DNA of 64,000 nucleotides from Adiantum capillus-veneris (GCA_014529385.2 CM043944.1:45950268-46014267), one strand, 5' to 3'; positions 10,687-22,795 are shown, numbered from the stretch's first letter. Program-made: numbers and translations. The notes: generated by a model not told the origin, from the letters alone.

Positions 10687-11119
10687 GAGAGAATTCATGA
10701 GATGAGCATTAGGGCGTAGACAGGGCACTTGGCACATAGAGGCAAGCAGCAAGCCGTGGTGAGGGGATTGAGAATTTGAGAATGCATTAGTGCAGGTCAC
10801 AAGGGTGTGGTACTTGGTTGTTTCCCTTCGTGTCTATTGCGATACGTTCGAGTTTGGTGCGCGTCCTCACAAGGGGAAAAGGGGGGGGGGGGATGTGTTA
10901 ACTATATACAAAGGGGGAAGGTGGGAATCTAGCGGGGGATCTAGGATGGTAATCTATTGTATTTACGTAGAACTAGTACAGTCAATACTTTTTTTAAAAT
11001 CAAAAGTACAAGAGAATATAGGGAGATTCTTTTGTGACCAAGTACCGTGTGCTCCAAAAAAGCAAAGCACCCTAACCATAAATAAGGGTGGTGCTCCATA
11101 CATGTGTAGAGTTGCATGG

Positions 11120-11182
<63 letters not shown>
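11120..11182. repeat. (CT)n microsatellite
   Basis: About 31 CT dinucleotides. The flank (TTCACCAATTGTAGGGGGAA, from 11228) resembles the PPR relic flank at 10615 in its GGAAGGCCTT phrase. Confidence 0.97.
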
Positions 11183-11184
<2 letters not shown>

Positions 11185-11399
11185 CCGTGCCCCATGTTTC
11201 TCTCTATCATGTGCTTGCGAGAGCTATTTTCACCAATTGTAGGGGGAAGGCCTTCATGAGGGTCTGGTAAAAGAATATGGTGATGGTGTTCTCATCCAGT
11301 TCATTCTCCTCAGCCAATAGGGATAGATAGCTATGTACTAGTCGAGGGCTACTAGCAGTGGTAGAACATTGTTAGTCGGAGGCTATTGTAGAATTTTTT

Positions 11400-11540
11400 T
11401 GTGAGAAGAGGGTTGCAGGGGAGGAGGCACACAAGGGGAGGGGATGGGAGATTGTGTGTGTGACAAGAGTGTGTGACAAGAGGGCTGCAGGGGAGGAGGT
11501 GCACAAGTGATGTGGGGGAGGGAAGGGGAGATTGTCATAA
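11400..11540. repeat. Imperfect G-rich direct duplication
   Basis: GAGGGTTGCAGGGGAGGAGG (near 11408) recurs as AGGGCTGCAGGGGAGGAGG (near 11482), each followed by a CACAAG...GGGGAGATTGT segment. Unit length is about 75 bp. Confidence 0.6.
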
Positions 11541-11824
11541 ATCTAATATCTAACTAACCTAAATGATTTTCTCATATTAAACTAATCGTTTAATGTGGGA
11601 GAATAAACGGGAACAAGAGTTAGAATATAGACATGTGTTTATGGATCTATCTCAGTACTGGACCAAAGTCAATGGGTCCAAATGAGAGATGGTATGTCAA
11701 AGAGCAATGCTAGCTAATGGAGCTTGAAAGACCTTATGGTTAGCTTCATTAAAGACCTCCAAAGGTTAGTGTTAAAAGTCCTTAGACCTAGGACCTTAGG
11801 TAAGCTAGGACTGAGCTTGAGGTG

Positions 11825-11975
11825 GGACCCGGCCCAAGCTTGAGGTGCTTGTCATGCTTGCTGACTAATGTGCTTGTCGTGCTTGCTGACTAAGGTGCTT
11901 GAGGTGTTTGTCATGCTTGATGATTAAGGTGCTTGAGGTGCTTGTCGTGTTTTATGACTAAGGTGCTCAAGGGGT
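11825..11975. repeat. Minisatellite, about 36-bp unit, 4 copies
   Basis: Units of the form GGTGCTTGTCATGCTTGCTG + ACTAA are repeated four times with substitutions and small indels, between 11837 and 11970. Confidence 0.8.
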
Positions 11976-12739
11976 GAGGTGTTCCAAAGTCAACATGATC
12001 CCTATAAGAAGGGGGGGGGAGCCCTAAAGCTAGGGGCATGAGAGAGAACACACACACACACACGCTCACTCAAGGCAAGCCCAAGACCTAAGAGGCAACA
12101 AGGACACATGTCAAGCACCTACACATGTAGCCCAATGCTAAGCCTATTGGTTGACCTCTAAAGGGGTCCAATGAGAATTTACTTTGTTTAATTAATTGTT
12201 TAAGCATTTTTCAAGCCCTCTCTCTCAAAGGGGAAAGGAGGACACTTGTCCAAATGCTACCATGGTTGCTTGATATGTCTAATGCATGTGATTGGCTAGT
12301 CTAGAGAAGGTCCAATCAACTTTAAGCTTGAGCTAGGAAGAGGGGTCAATCCAAGCAAGGAGGGGGGATAGCTTGACCGTATACTCTCTCTCACACACAC
12401 ACTCACACACACACTCATTCTCATGGTGTGTTGAGCAAGAACTCCATCTCCTTCTCCGAGCTTGAGAAGTTGAGAGCCTACACCAACAACTCTTGGCTAT
12501 GGAATGCAAATCCAACCAAGAGCCATGCTCCAAAGTGCAAGCTTGCCATCTTCTTCATCTCCATTACTATGCTACTATGATATGCTAAAAAATTGCTTCC
12601 ACTTTTGCCTATTTGCTTTTAGAAGCCAGTCTTTTGAGCAAGGGGGTGTTGTGCGATAGTGGATGGACAAAAAGACAACGACGCTCAACTTTCAAGCTTG
12701 CTTTGTTGCACACTCATCGAGAGTTAGGCTTTCAAAAGA
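11976..12739. other. Intergenic, no gene seen
   Basis: Contains a short (AC)n at 12049-12063 and AC-rich stretches near 12388-12414. No gene was recognised. The region immediately precedes the PPR relics. Confidence 0.5.
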
Positions 12740-12873
12740 TTGAAATTCATGAAAGGGATGGTGGGGGAACTAGATGCAACTGCATTCACATGCGCCTACA
12801 TGTCCTCTTGTGTTGCCTCTGTGGCGCAGCGCTCTAAAAGCGATGGAAAACTCCACATCAAATTTCACACGTG

Positions 12874-12921
<48 letters not shown>

Positions 12922-13260
12922 GTTATCTTGAAAAGGTCGTGTTGGGCACTACCTTGGTTGGCATGTATGCCAAATGTGGCATACTTCATAAAGCACAAAA
13001 AGTGCTCGAGGAGTTTCCTGTCAGGGATGTCATCTCTTGGAATGCACTAATTGTAGGATATTCCCAACCTGGGCAGGGCCAAAACCTTGGGCTGTTTTTG
13101 GCAAATGCAAAGTGAGGGTGTCTCCCTGATGCAATCACATATGCTTGGATGTGTTCCATTGGAATGCAATGATTGCACAACATCAACAAGGGGTCAAGAA
13201 GTGCTAGGCTATTTTCCAAATGCAATCATAAGTGCTTTTACATATTCAAGGCATTCAACA
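12740..13260 (+). pseudogene. PPR protein relic with GA-microsatellite insertion
   Basis: Two PPR-like blocks are separated by a (GA)n tract. The first reads like MVGELDATAFTCAYMSS. The second starts after the tract with EKVVLGTTLVGMYAKCG, then HKAQKVLEEFPVRDVISWNA and LIVGYSQPGQGQ, and degrades into stops after about 13110. This is the P-L-S style repeat order of land-plant PPR proteins, which normally act in organellar RNA processing or editing. Several stops and frameshifts and the lack of a start make it non-functional. Confidence 0.75.
12877..12919. repeat. (GA)n microsatellite inside a PPR relic
   Basis: About 21 GA dinucleotides sit between two PPR-derived blocks. The tract lies at a point where the PPR helix order should be continuous, so it is an expansion or insertion in the dead gene. 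Confidence 0.95.
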
Positions 13261-13559
13261 TTATGCAAGACATTGACATGAGAGAGAGATAGAGAGGTGC
13301 GGTCGACCAAAAATTGACCCGTTGTCTTCCCCTTGCCCCCACAAGCCCACCACTAACTTCGCCTCTTCCTCATAGCCACAGATTTGTGCCTTAACCATTC
13401 CATCACCATTAGTTGCATGCCATGCGTGCTTGCCATTGCACATGTTATTCACCCGCTTCCATCGCATAGCCTCCATGGGGACTTAATAAGAGAGGCAGTG
13501 GGGACTCACAAGAGTGCGTTGATTGCAGGATATGTCGCTTTGGAATATTTTTTGTTGAG

Positions 13560-14545
13560 ATGGAGACTCTTAAGAGTGCATTGATTGCAGGATATGTCCA
13601 ACAACAAGGTCAGGAAGCTCTAGGCTGTTTTCAGCCGATGCAGAGAGAGGGCATCTCTCCAAATGAAATCAAGTACACTAGCACTTGCTGATATGGGCAA
13701 AAGATGACATTGTTAGTTAGGGGTTGTTGAAAGAAAACATCATGCTTTTTGGCACTACCTTGGTCGACATGTATGCCAAATGTGGAATGCACTGATTGTG
13801 AGATATGCCCAACTTGGGCAAGGCCAAGAAGCTCTGGGTTGTTTTCTGTAGATTGCAAAGCAAGGGTGTCTCTCTGATGCAATCACATGCGCTTGCATCT
13901 AGAAAATGTCATGCTTGGCATTGCCTTGGTTGAGATGTATGCCAAATGTGATGCACTTCATAAAGCTCAAAAATTGCTTGAGGAGCTTTCTGTCCAAGAT
14001 GTTGTCTCGTGGAATGCATTGATTCTGGGGTATGCCCAACTTGGGTAGGGCCACAGTAGGGCCAAGAAGCTATGCGCTTTTTTTGACGGATGTGAAGCAA
14101 GGGTGTCTCTCCAGATGCAATCACATACATTTGTATCTTGAAGTCAAGGGCCCAATGCAATCATGTACACTTGCACCTGCTAATATGGGCGAAAGAATTC
14201 ACAATGATATTGTTAATCAGGGGTCATTGAAAGAAAATGTCATATTTGGCACTGCCTTGGTCAACATGTATGTCAAATGACTTCATAAAGCACAAAAAAG
14301 TGCTTGAGGAGATTCTTGTGCAGGATGTCGTCTCTTGGAATGCACTGATTGCGGGATATGCCCAACTTGGGCAGTACCAAGGACCTCTAGGCTATTTTTG
14401 GTGCATGCAAAGAGAGGGTGTCTCTCTACATGTAGTCACATATGCTTTCATCTTGAAGGCAAGGGCCAAATGCAATCATGTACGCTTGCACTTGCTGATA
14501 TGGGCAAAATAATTCATGATGATATTGTTAGTTAGGAGTTGCTAA
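13560..14545 (+). pseudogene. Tandem PPR repeat relics (about four partial modules)
   Basis: Successive degenerate PPR modules lie in changing frames. Near 13575: SALIAGYVQQQGQEALGCFQ and MQREGISPNEI. Near 13785: WNALIVRYAQLGQGQEALG. Near 13990: VLSRGMH and the SWNALILGYAQLG equivalent. Near 14165-14275: ERIHNDIVNQGSLKENVIFG and TALVNMYVK. Near 14320-14510: QDVVSWNALIAGYAQLGQ and MQREGVSL. Each is about 100 codons and carries stops or frameshifts. The modules resemble one another, as expected for a decayed tandem-repeat PPR protein or several decayed copies. No intact frame exceeds about 90 codons. Confidence 0.75.
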
Positions 14546-14924
14546 AAGAAAATGTAGGCCTTATGTAGATAGTGATGACATGCTTAAACACCACTAGAGA
14601 CCTTATTGTTGTACCGTTGGTAAGAGCAAGTGAGACCCACCGTAGATGGGTCACACGAGCTAGTTGCTTTAATGGACACATGAAATGGCCTTCATTTGGT
14701 CAAATCATTTTTGCTCATTTTAGTTCAATTGAGAGTAATTGAATGAGCCGTTTTATCCTTTTATAAAAGATTGTTATGCAAACACCTTTACTTTTACGTT
14801 TCATTTATTGTCTAGAGTCAGCAAGCTGATAAGGACAAAAGAGCCTCCAGCCATTGGCAACCTAGTGGGGTCAGAGGCAAGTTTCCCCTGTGATCTCAAA
14901 TCACTCTTTTGATCAAATCAATTT
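14546..14924. other. Intergenic, no gene seen
   Basis: No open frame with a family signature and no clear repeat. Confidence 0.5.
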
Positions 14925-15110
14925 TTGACATTTGCCTTGCTGTTTTTCTCCTTGTTTTTCAAGTAGGAGGAGCCTTCTTGCGACAATGAATGCACGGTCT
15001 AGTAAGAAAACAATCCTTTCCAATATGCTCGAATTTCCTACACTTGAAGCAAGTCTTGACATTATTGTTTGATGAAGATGCACACGATGAAGATGGAATT
15101 GCAAGGCTCC
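14925..15110 (-). pseudogene. Zinc-knuckle (CCHC) gag-like relic
   Basis: On the minus strand a CX2CX4HX4C zinc knuckle is present (CFKCRKFEHIGKDC, 15010-15051), preceded by a Ser/Asn-rich stretch and followed by PCIHCRKKAPP. Zinc knuckles of this kind are typical of retrotransposon Gag proteins, where they bind RNA. The frame is short and no capsid or pol domain is adjacent, so it is an isolated relic. A cellular zinc-knuckle protein fragment cannot be excluded. Confidence 0.5.
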
Positions 15111-15329
15111 TTACAAGAATTTGAGTGTGCCTTTCTCTTGTGCTTATTTCTTGTGGTGTATAAAGAGATCACTTTATCTTGCATGTTTGGCGTTGGGTAT
15201 GAGTGTAATGGAAATGAGTATTTGTAAAAATGTTTATTGCTTATTTGGGATTGATTTTATTGATGATGTAAATGAGGATTTTCATGTCTATTACGATCAC
15301 ATGGTTAGGTGTTATTGTTTAGCAAACTA

Positions 15330-15735
15330 GTGAGTGGTTAGGTGCAGAGCGAGTTGGCGATGACGTCAAATATTTATGAGAGTGTGTGGACAAGTTTTAA
15401 TTGTTATAGCAATTATATGCATGTTCTAAATAAAGTATCTAGTCAGTTCCTATTTTTACACAAAGTGGATTGTATCTATTTTAAGCTAAAGTTTTCACCT
15501 TTTAAAAAAACACGTGTACAAGAAAGAAGCTCTCTTTTGCATGGGGGGAGATTGTACCCAATGCTCATGTCATTCTTCTTCTTTTCCCTCTACTTGTCTC
15601 ATGTGGATGCGTAACACTCTGATTGCGGAGGTACACATTCCTGCTCACTCTCTAGGCTCTCAATTTGTACTTTTCTTGTTATTTTGTACGGGCACCACAC
15701 CTTTGGCAGTTGTAGTCGTATCAAAGAATAAGTTC
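15330..15735 (+). repeat. Dispersed repeat, copy 1 (partner at 47635-47975)
   Basis: This stretch aligns by eye with 47635-47975 in the same orientation. Shared segments are GTGAGTGGTTAGGT, GTGGATTGTATYTATTTT, GAAGAAGCT, CTGCTCACTCTCTA and TTCTTGTTATTTT. It ends in CT-rich sequence. The type is unknown; an LTR remnant is likeliest. Confidence 0.6.
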
Positions 15736-15843
15736 GCTCATGGAAGATGTGATGGCTAGGAGGCATAATATGACATAAGAATCAACTATGAGAAAAGAAG
15801 CAATTCTCCCAACAAGAGCTAAGTGAACACCCCCCGGGCCCTT

Positions 15844-15860
15844 CCCCCCCCCCCCCCCCC
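15844..15860. repeat. C homopolymer
   Basis: A run of about 17 C preceded by CCCCCCGGGCCCTT. Confidence 0.95.
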
Positions 15861-16589
15861 TCTTGTTCTTTTATGATACTATTTGTGTGATAGAAAAAAT
15901 TTTCTTCTGTTTGAAGCTCTTTGCTATCATCATGTAGTTCTCAATCTATGTTATATAACGAGGTGATTGGCATCTTAAATCAAAAAGCTGAAAAAGAAGT
16001 CCTCCTCCTTAAGGGACCATTTACAAACTAAAATAAGTCTTTTCAAATTTAAAGCTGAAAATGAATTCATGAGGCTCTTCAATGAAGGGACCCTTTACAA
16101 ACTAAACAAGGTGAAAGTTCACTATGGCCTACATAATGCTATTAAGAGGAATTTAATAATAAGAGGGTTCTTTGTGAGAGGAAAAAGGAGAAAGTGACAC
16201 TAGCCAAAAAAAAAAAAATCCACAATAGAGTATTACGCTTTTTGGAAACAAGTGTAACAATGACTTAATTAGATTACAATATATTCCAGAAGCATAAAAA
16301 ATGATGACTAAACCAATATTCAATGGCTCTCTTTAAAGAGAGGGAGGTACACAAATGTCAACACCTCTCACAGAGACCTAAAAGAAATATTAAAAAAGAA
16401 AGTTTTTTACCATGTGGCACTAATTTGCAAGCTTTATCCAATGGTCCACAATTGCATTAAAAAACCAACGCTTTGCTAAGGACTCCTTATGTAGTCCAAA
16501 AATGGGTTTAAACATTAACATTTTTACACCTAGGGGTATCATACTTCGCATATTTCATGCCGTGGATGTCGGAATTTTGTCCCAACGAG
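15861..16589. other. Intergenic, no gene seen
   Basis: AT-rich. The phrase AAGGGACC(A/C)TTTACAAACTAAA occurs twice (near 16011 and 16086). There is an A-run at 16207-16218. No gene was recognised. Confidence 0.5.
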
Positions 16590-16985
16590 GAGATTATGAC
16601 TTTCTGTCCGATGTGGGTTATCCTCAAGAGTCTGCCTACATGGCTTCATGACTATATTCTCACTATCGCTTCTACATTGGATCGGACCCTGTTTATCCCG
16701 AGGTTGTAGAAGATTAGATCCGAATTGGATGGTAAGGTGTGGATCCTATGGAACATTAGCCAACCTGTTCCCAAATATGTAGATCTCAAAATGGGAGAGG
16801 TTGGGGCCTTTCGGCAAGAGTTGGCATTTGCCTCCTTTCCCAATGCTTGCTACAAATGCTGAAGAATTGGGCATTTTGCACGAAACTACCCCAAGGCAGC
16901 AAGGGACAATAGGCCAACGACCAACCCGACTCAATAGTATAGGACTACTTGGAGGCGGGTTACGAGAGAGGACTAGGACATAGAC
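16590..16985 (+). pseudogene. LINE ORF1-like (DUF4283 / zinc-knuckle) relic
   Basis: The translation, with stops, resembles the DUF4283 domain followed by a CCHC knuckle found in ORF1 of plant LINEs and in related gag-like proteins. It reads WVILKSLPTWLHDYILTIAS, then GKVWILWNI, then GAFRQELAFASFPNACYKC and RIGHFARNYPK. The knuckle is damaged: an in-frame stop follows the second Cys, and the last Cys is Tyr. A further stop lies near 16715. Sequence to about 17500 may be the remains of ORF2, but no endonuclease or RT motif could be confirmed. Confidence 0.55.
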
Positions 16986-17159
16986 AAAGTCTAGTGAATG
17001 GGATGGGACATGCGGGAAGGTGACTGAAGCAATGGATTTCCCTACAATGGAAGTACAAGACGAACCAATTGTGCCGGTTAGTCTTGCTGGTGAGGCTTGC
17101 GAAGAGACTATGAGCCCGACGGAGGATATGCAGGATGGATCAGAGCCAGTTTTTAACTA

Positions 17160-19051
17160 GGTCTTTGAGACGCTAACGTCCAATGAGCCTAATACGAGTG
17201 TTGCTCAGGATGTTAAAATAGACCTCGTCAACCAAATTAGTAAGGTTAAGGGTAAGAAGGCATGCACTTGTATTGTTATCTTGCTGAAGCAAAAGAAGAA
17301 GGAAAGATGACTTTTCTCTATTTGTCTTTCAATGTTTGGTTCTCGATGCCATGGCTTGGTGGTCAAGGAGTGTGCTGTGACACGACTATCTTCTTGATGG
17401 CAACTCCAATTCAACCTTGGACATTTATGCTACTTACGATCTCAGGATATATCCCTTTGTCAGTCGTTGTATGGGTAGGATGTTGTTGTTGGACGTAGAT
17501 GCCATGGCTCGATTGGAGCATGGCTATCATCGTAACTTTTTTGATTTTGCAATATATTTATACACTCACTATTGTGAGCTTGGAAAAAAATAACATTTGT
17601 ACACCTTTAAAAACTAAAAAATGGAATTTGTATATATTAACAAAAAAGGTAAAGATTTATTGGAGATATTAACAATTCGTAGGAGTTTGAACTCGCCGAC
17701 AATTGTTGATAGCACCCTACAATTTCAAGCATCAAAGTGCTTTGCAAAATAGAAATATCCTTCAATAGAAAAGTATAAAGAGTCAAAAACTACAAGCTAG
17801 AAATAACAAGGATCTTGTAGAGCTAAGAAAGAAAATCACTCGGAGGCACAGGATCTATTTTCATTGCAAAGCAAGGCTAAATTAAACGATGTTATCTTTA
17901 GCAATGCGCATTGGGACTGCTTATTATGTTATGTTTTTCTTTTCCTATATGTTTTTTTGTCAGGTTTCCACAATAATATGATTCCAAATCTCCCCTCTTG
18001 CTTGGATATCAAGACACTTCATGACTGGCAACCTAGTGCAAGAATATGACAATTGACCCTTCTTCACCTTCCATTAGCACCTTGTAGCACCTCTTTATCT
18101 GCTTTGTCTCAACACAATAGCAGGAAACCTTCTTAGCTGTTAGGCTAACCTTCCCTAGAATGCTGATGGGATGAAAAGTTGGCAATCGTCAAGCAAAAAG
18201 GCACTATACCTCTAGGAGGCATGTCAGTGTGAAACGACCAAAACTCCTGGACAACAAGCTGAAACAAAATCTAGACCCATAACTGACCTATCTGTTTTCA
18301 CTTATGGAATCAAGGGAAGAGGATGTTATATAGAGCGGGTGGCATCCCTAAGGCTATGCCTCTATCCTCATCATCTAGATAAACAAAATCATTGTCAGTG
18401 AGGCCATAGTCTTCCTCAAATTATTCATCATCTTTGTGTGCACATATGGTAATCAAGAACCTCGTTATGCGTGGATACTCATCTTGTGCAAAGAATAGGC
18501 ATGTGCCATTAGAGAAACATTCGTTACTAGGTACGGGTCACTGGTAGTCCATAGACGTATTAGCCATTCTAACTCCTCAAAAATTTTCTCACATTCGAGT
18601 CTCTCTACCAAATCTCATTCACAAGAAAGTACAGGGTAGCATATGTGAAACAATTGAGAAAAATAAAAAGGGTATCTTTCATTAAAAGAATAGAAGCCCA
18701 TGCCTTTGGTGGACTAGCCATCTTTGAGAACACAGATAGATTTGGTTAGGTCTCTAAAACATGAGGGTTGTAAGTTCTTGTTTTGCTTGATGTGACATGG
18801 TGCAATTGGACTATGATTTGGGTCCAATAGGGTGCCCTCTCGTTGCTAGTTGCTCTTGCTCATTTATTGTTTTCATCCTCTTTTTTGTTTTTTGAATTTG
18901 GTTTGCTTTAGTATAGGGCTATTTATACATTCCCTAATATTTGGAAGTTAAGGGGTATGGGAGGAAGGTTAAGAGGGAAGCAATTGAATAATGATTGTTA
19001 GTAAGTACTCCCCCTTTCCTTGGGTAGATCATACCTTTTGGAAAGTTGTCG
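17160..19051. other. Intergenic, no gene seen
   Basis: About 1.9 kb without a recognisable gene. It may include LINE ORF2 remnants on the left and the 3' untranslated part or LTR of the minus-strand gypsy element on the right, but neither could be delimited. Confidence 0.45.
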
Positions 19052-19489
19052 TCACCTTTTGAAACCAACTGTTCCAAGTTGTAATGGGATAAGATTTTGA
19101 CCAATGTGATTTGCCACCTTAGGTGATTCATCAAGTTGTAAGGGTGGTAAGGTACTCTCCCATGGTCTTACTTGAGAAGTTGCTTTAGGCGATGAACTCA
19201 TAATTGGAGGTGCGGAGTCGTTTTTGTTTGTGTGGATTTGTACAATGGTAGATGGAGGTTGTGTCGAAGCTTGTATTTCCATAGATGAACTGCATGAAGA
19301 GTTGGAAGCTTCATTTGACAAGATTTGGCCTACATGGATCTTTAGTAGGCGACATGGGAGAACACAAGGTACGTTTAGGTACCTAGATTTGATAGTTTCC
19401 ATCATAGTAGCCTTGGGCTTCCAATAGTCATTTAGGAATCCATTGCAATGTATTCTTGCATTTCTTGGGGCGAGTGATTTTCTTTGCAA
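19052..19489 (-). other. Unrecognised ORF downstream of gypsy integrase
   Basis: An open frame of 145 codons lies on the same strand as the gypsy pol, about 70 bases past its end. It is Ser/Pro-rich in the middle, with no recognised domain. It may be part of the element's 3' region or chance. No function is proposed. Confidence 0.25.
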
Positions 19490-19557
19490 GGTTTCTGTTT
19501 TGAACCAGATTGAAGATCAAAATTAGTGGTCATTAACGAAGCTTTAGGGACCCATTG

Positions 19558-20790
19558 TTACGTTTCCAAATCATCCTCTGATTCAACTTGAAACGCATGT
19601 GTAACTCCAAGTTTGGCCTCTCGTTGGTGCCTACTACGTTGTTGTTGCTCTTGAGCCTCGGCTTGAGCTTGTATCTTTTTCAATTCTGCTTGTGCCTTGG
19701 CTACCTTTTTCTGATGAATGGCACGTAGCTCCTCTTGGCCGAAAGGATCATAGTATCTTTTAAAATTTACTCCCATTGAGGAATCCAATGGTTTCCACTC
19801 CATCAAGAGTTTCCACATGAATGGTACCTTGTGGGGTGATTTTGCATACTCTATATGGTCCTTTTCTCGTATATTTCAGCTTTTTCTTCTCGTTATGCAC
19901 TCCATATATAAGAACTTTCTCCTAAACCTTGATATCCTTGTTCTTTAAATAACAATCAAACCATTTCTTTTGCCTATCCTTCTCCACAACACAACCAATT
20001 ACCTCTCTTCATCTAACCGCTCAACTAAAGGGTTATCATCCCAACCTTCATGTGAAGAAGATACTCGAAGACTAGGAATGACAAACTCCCAGGGCATAAC
20101 TGCTTCTTGGCTATATACCATCTTGAATGGTGTACAATTAATAGTCACTTTATACGCAGTACGATAAGCCCATAGAGCTAATGTTAGCTTCAAATCTCAA
20201 TCTATGCGATGAGCCTTTATCGTCTTGGTCAAGATAGAAATTAAAGTCTTGTTAGTACTCTCAGCTTGGCCATTTGCTTGTGGATAATAAGATATCGGCT
20301 TATGGTGGGATATCATGAAGCTTGTTGTGAGTTCCTTTATCACTTCATTTATAAAATGAGTGCCATTATCACTCACAATTTCAAAGGGACAACCAAATCG
20401 CGTAATAATGTTCTCAAAGAGAAACTTAGATGTTGAGCTTGCATCAGCCTCGCATATTGCCTTAGCTTCTGTCCACTTTGTCCCATAGCCAGTCGCAACA
20501 ATAATATATTGGGATTGGGTATTACAGGCTACCGAACTAATTGGGCCTACAAAGTCTAAACCCCATTTTTCAAATGGCTGGGTCACTTTAATAGGATGTA
20601 AGGGCATCCAATCCTTCTGGTTGTGTGGTCTTGTAACGTTGGCATTCATCGCATCCCTTTGCAAAAAGTGATGCATCCTTGAATAAGATGGGCCACCAAT
20701 AGCCTAATTGCAACACCTTCTTAGCAGTATATTGTCCTAAAAAATGTCCTCCGACTATGCCCATGTGTGCTTCTTGCAGTATGTACAAAT
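19558..20790 (-). pseudogene. Gypsy integrase
   Basis: The zinc-binding N-terminus (HMGIVGGHFLGQYTAKKVLQ, then CDECQRYK) precedes a core with all three catalytic acidic positions: GLDFVGP, SDNGTHF and NGQAESTNKT. The C-terminal part, near 19830, reads KGPYRVCKITPQGTIHVETL and ends FKRYYDPFGQEELRAIHQKK with a Gln/Glu/Lys-rich tail to 19558. Integrase joins the cDNA to host DNA. The frame is broken: a stop replaces the expected Trp at about 20195 (AHRID*DLKLTLALWAYRTA), and there are further breaks at 20676-20700 and 19999-19820. It is therefore inactive. Confidence 0.85.
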
Positions 20791-20903
20791 ACTCATCCTC
20801 ACAAGTATATTGTCTAAGAATATCGTCCTTCCCTAGCTTGTAGAGAGTACCTGCAATTAGAGAATAAGGTTCACATTCCTTTAGTAGCTTTCTAGCTATA
20901 TCC

Positions 20904-22328
20904 TTACAAAGCTACTTGGATGGTCTTCTCATCCACAATCTTCTCACTCCATTTAGGCATGGTCTCGATTAGGAATAGGGAAGTATTGGGCAATTCATCA
21001 TCGATTTCAATAGGGGCTTCACCATTGGGTATACAAGACAAATGATCATCCATGACATGCCTTTTACAAGGACTCACCAACATGACGGTAAAATCAAACT
21101 CAAGAAGAATTAATAACCATCGTGTAATTCTTCTTGTGGAACATGGTTTGTTTACTAGATACAACAACGCTTGATGATCCACATAAAAAACAAACTCTTT
21201 TTTGGCAAGAAGGTAACAGAAAAATTTCTTTACTGCATAAATCATAGCTAAACATTTCCGCTCTGTGGTGGTGTATTTCCTCTCAACATCATTCAGTTGG
21301 CGACTTGCAAAGCTAATGGGGTAGTCCAATTTATGTTCTCCTGGTTGAGCTAAAACACACCCAATAGCAAAGTTTGACGCATCAATATGCACATGGAAAA
21401 TTATGTTCCAATCGGGTACTCGAAGGATTGGAGCACTTGTCAGGGCCCTTTTTAATAATTCATAGGTATGGTCACACTCCTTGGTTTAGTGAAACTCAAT
21501 AAGAAGCTTGTACAATGGACGAGCTATCTTAGCAAAGTTTAAAATAAGCCGTCGATAATAACCAACACGCCCCATGAATCTTTGAACTCCCTTATAGTTT
21601 GTAGGTGGTGGTAAATTAGCAATGGCTTTAATTTTGCTTTCATTTGTGGAATCCCATTCTTGGACACAATATGCCCTAAAATGACTTTATGCTTAACCCA
21701 AAATTGGCATTTGAAAGGGTTCAATGAGATGCGACACCTTTCAAACACTTCTTGTAAACATGATAGATGTTCTTTCCACAAATAATAAACACAAAGGTCA
21801 TCTAAAAAAGCTTCACAAAACTCCCTTGAATATTAACTAAAAGAAGTGTTCATTAATCTTTGGAATGTAGGAGGGGCATTAGTCAAGCCAAAATCCATAA
21901 CACGAAATGCAAACACTCCGAACTCAGTTATAAAAGCGGTTTTAGCTTGGTCGTATAACACAATTGTGATTTGATTGTAACCAAAGTACCCATCTAAAAA
22001 GCTATAAGCTTCCTTTCTTGTGACTCTCTCAAGCACATGTTCCAAATATGGCAAGGGGATAATGGTCTCTTCTAGTGGCAACATTAACCTTCTAGAAATC
22101 CACGCACACTCTGAGATTCCCATTCTTTTTTGGCACAATAACCATTGGAGACACCCATTCTGAGTGCTCAATAGGGTATATGAATCCACGTTTGATAAGC
22201 TTTTTGAGTTCTTCCTTAATAATCTTTTCATACTTAAGATTCATTGGATAGGGTCTTTGTTGGATTGGTTTAGTAGTGCTAATCATTGGAATTGTATGTT
22301 GCACTACGGAAGGTGGAACGCCCTTCAT
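20904..22328 (-). pseudogene. Gypsy reverse transcriptase and RNase H
   Basis: The RT starts with RGFIYPIEHSEWVSPMVIVP and KKNGNLRVCVDF, continues with SFLDGYFGYNQI and FGLTNAPPTFQRLMN, and has a FLDD catalytic box (21795-21808), a variant of YVDD. The thumb is at 21539-21781. RNase H at 20904-21392 has IDASNFAIGCVLAQ, ISFASRQLNDVERKYTTTER and VDHQALLYLVNK. At least three stops or frameshifts (near 21830, 21790 and 21500) separate the pieces, so no active polyprotein is made. Confidence 0.85.
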
Positions 22329-22468
22329 GTCATGATATGTCCAAGCAAAAACATATTTGAATTCCTTGAGGAGCTCCTTAAGTACATATTCCTCAGTCTC
22401 TGTCAGGTCTTGGGCAATGAAAATAGGTTTGGAGTCCTCACTTGGGTCCCCTAACTCTATTTTGTTAA

Positions 22469-22795
22469 CTATCGTTGGACCATCCTAGACTCCATTACTT
22501 CCATTAGTAGGTGTTCTTTGGGCCTTTGTATACACAACCTTACGCTCCTCCGTGGTGTAGGATTTGAAATGACCAGGTGTGCAGGGTGTAAGTCCGTGGG
22601 ATCTTGTTGTATTGTCGATTGTAATTTTGCTTCCACTTCCCTTAGTTGTTGAGCTAACTCTTGATTTTGGCGTCTCCTTATAGTACGGCTCAACTTTGGC
22701 TTCTCTGCGGTCTCTAACTGTGCAATGTCAATGGCTTGTGAGCTACACCACATGACGCTTTGAAGGTATTTACCCCAATCCCTACCAACTTTCAA
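22469..22795 (-). pseudogene. Gypsy protease-RT linker region
   Basis: An open stretch on the same strand as pol, starting KVGRDWGKYLQSVMW and containing a charged, coiled-coil-like segment (RRRQNQELAQQLREVEAKLQ) followed by PRRSVRL. It has no catalytic motif. It abuts the copia insertion point. The preceding residues are expected at the right-hand end of the inverted block (about 31075-31108), where MAQLYGG is read. Confidence 0.6.

Noticed and set aside
10365-11182. Open frames rich in Ser-Leu, Arg-Glu or Cys-Val repeats over microsatellites
   Set aside because: They are translations of (CT)n, (GA)n and (GT)n tracts. Nothing outside the tracts is conserved.
17215-17500. LINE endonuclease
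   Set aside because: The frame gives a plausible-looking peptide, but no catalytic motif could be confirmed.
19052-19489. Extra functional ORF of the gypsy element
   Set aside because: No domain recognised and the element is heavily mutated. Noted as an unrecognised ORF only.
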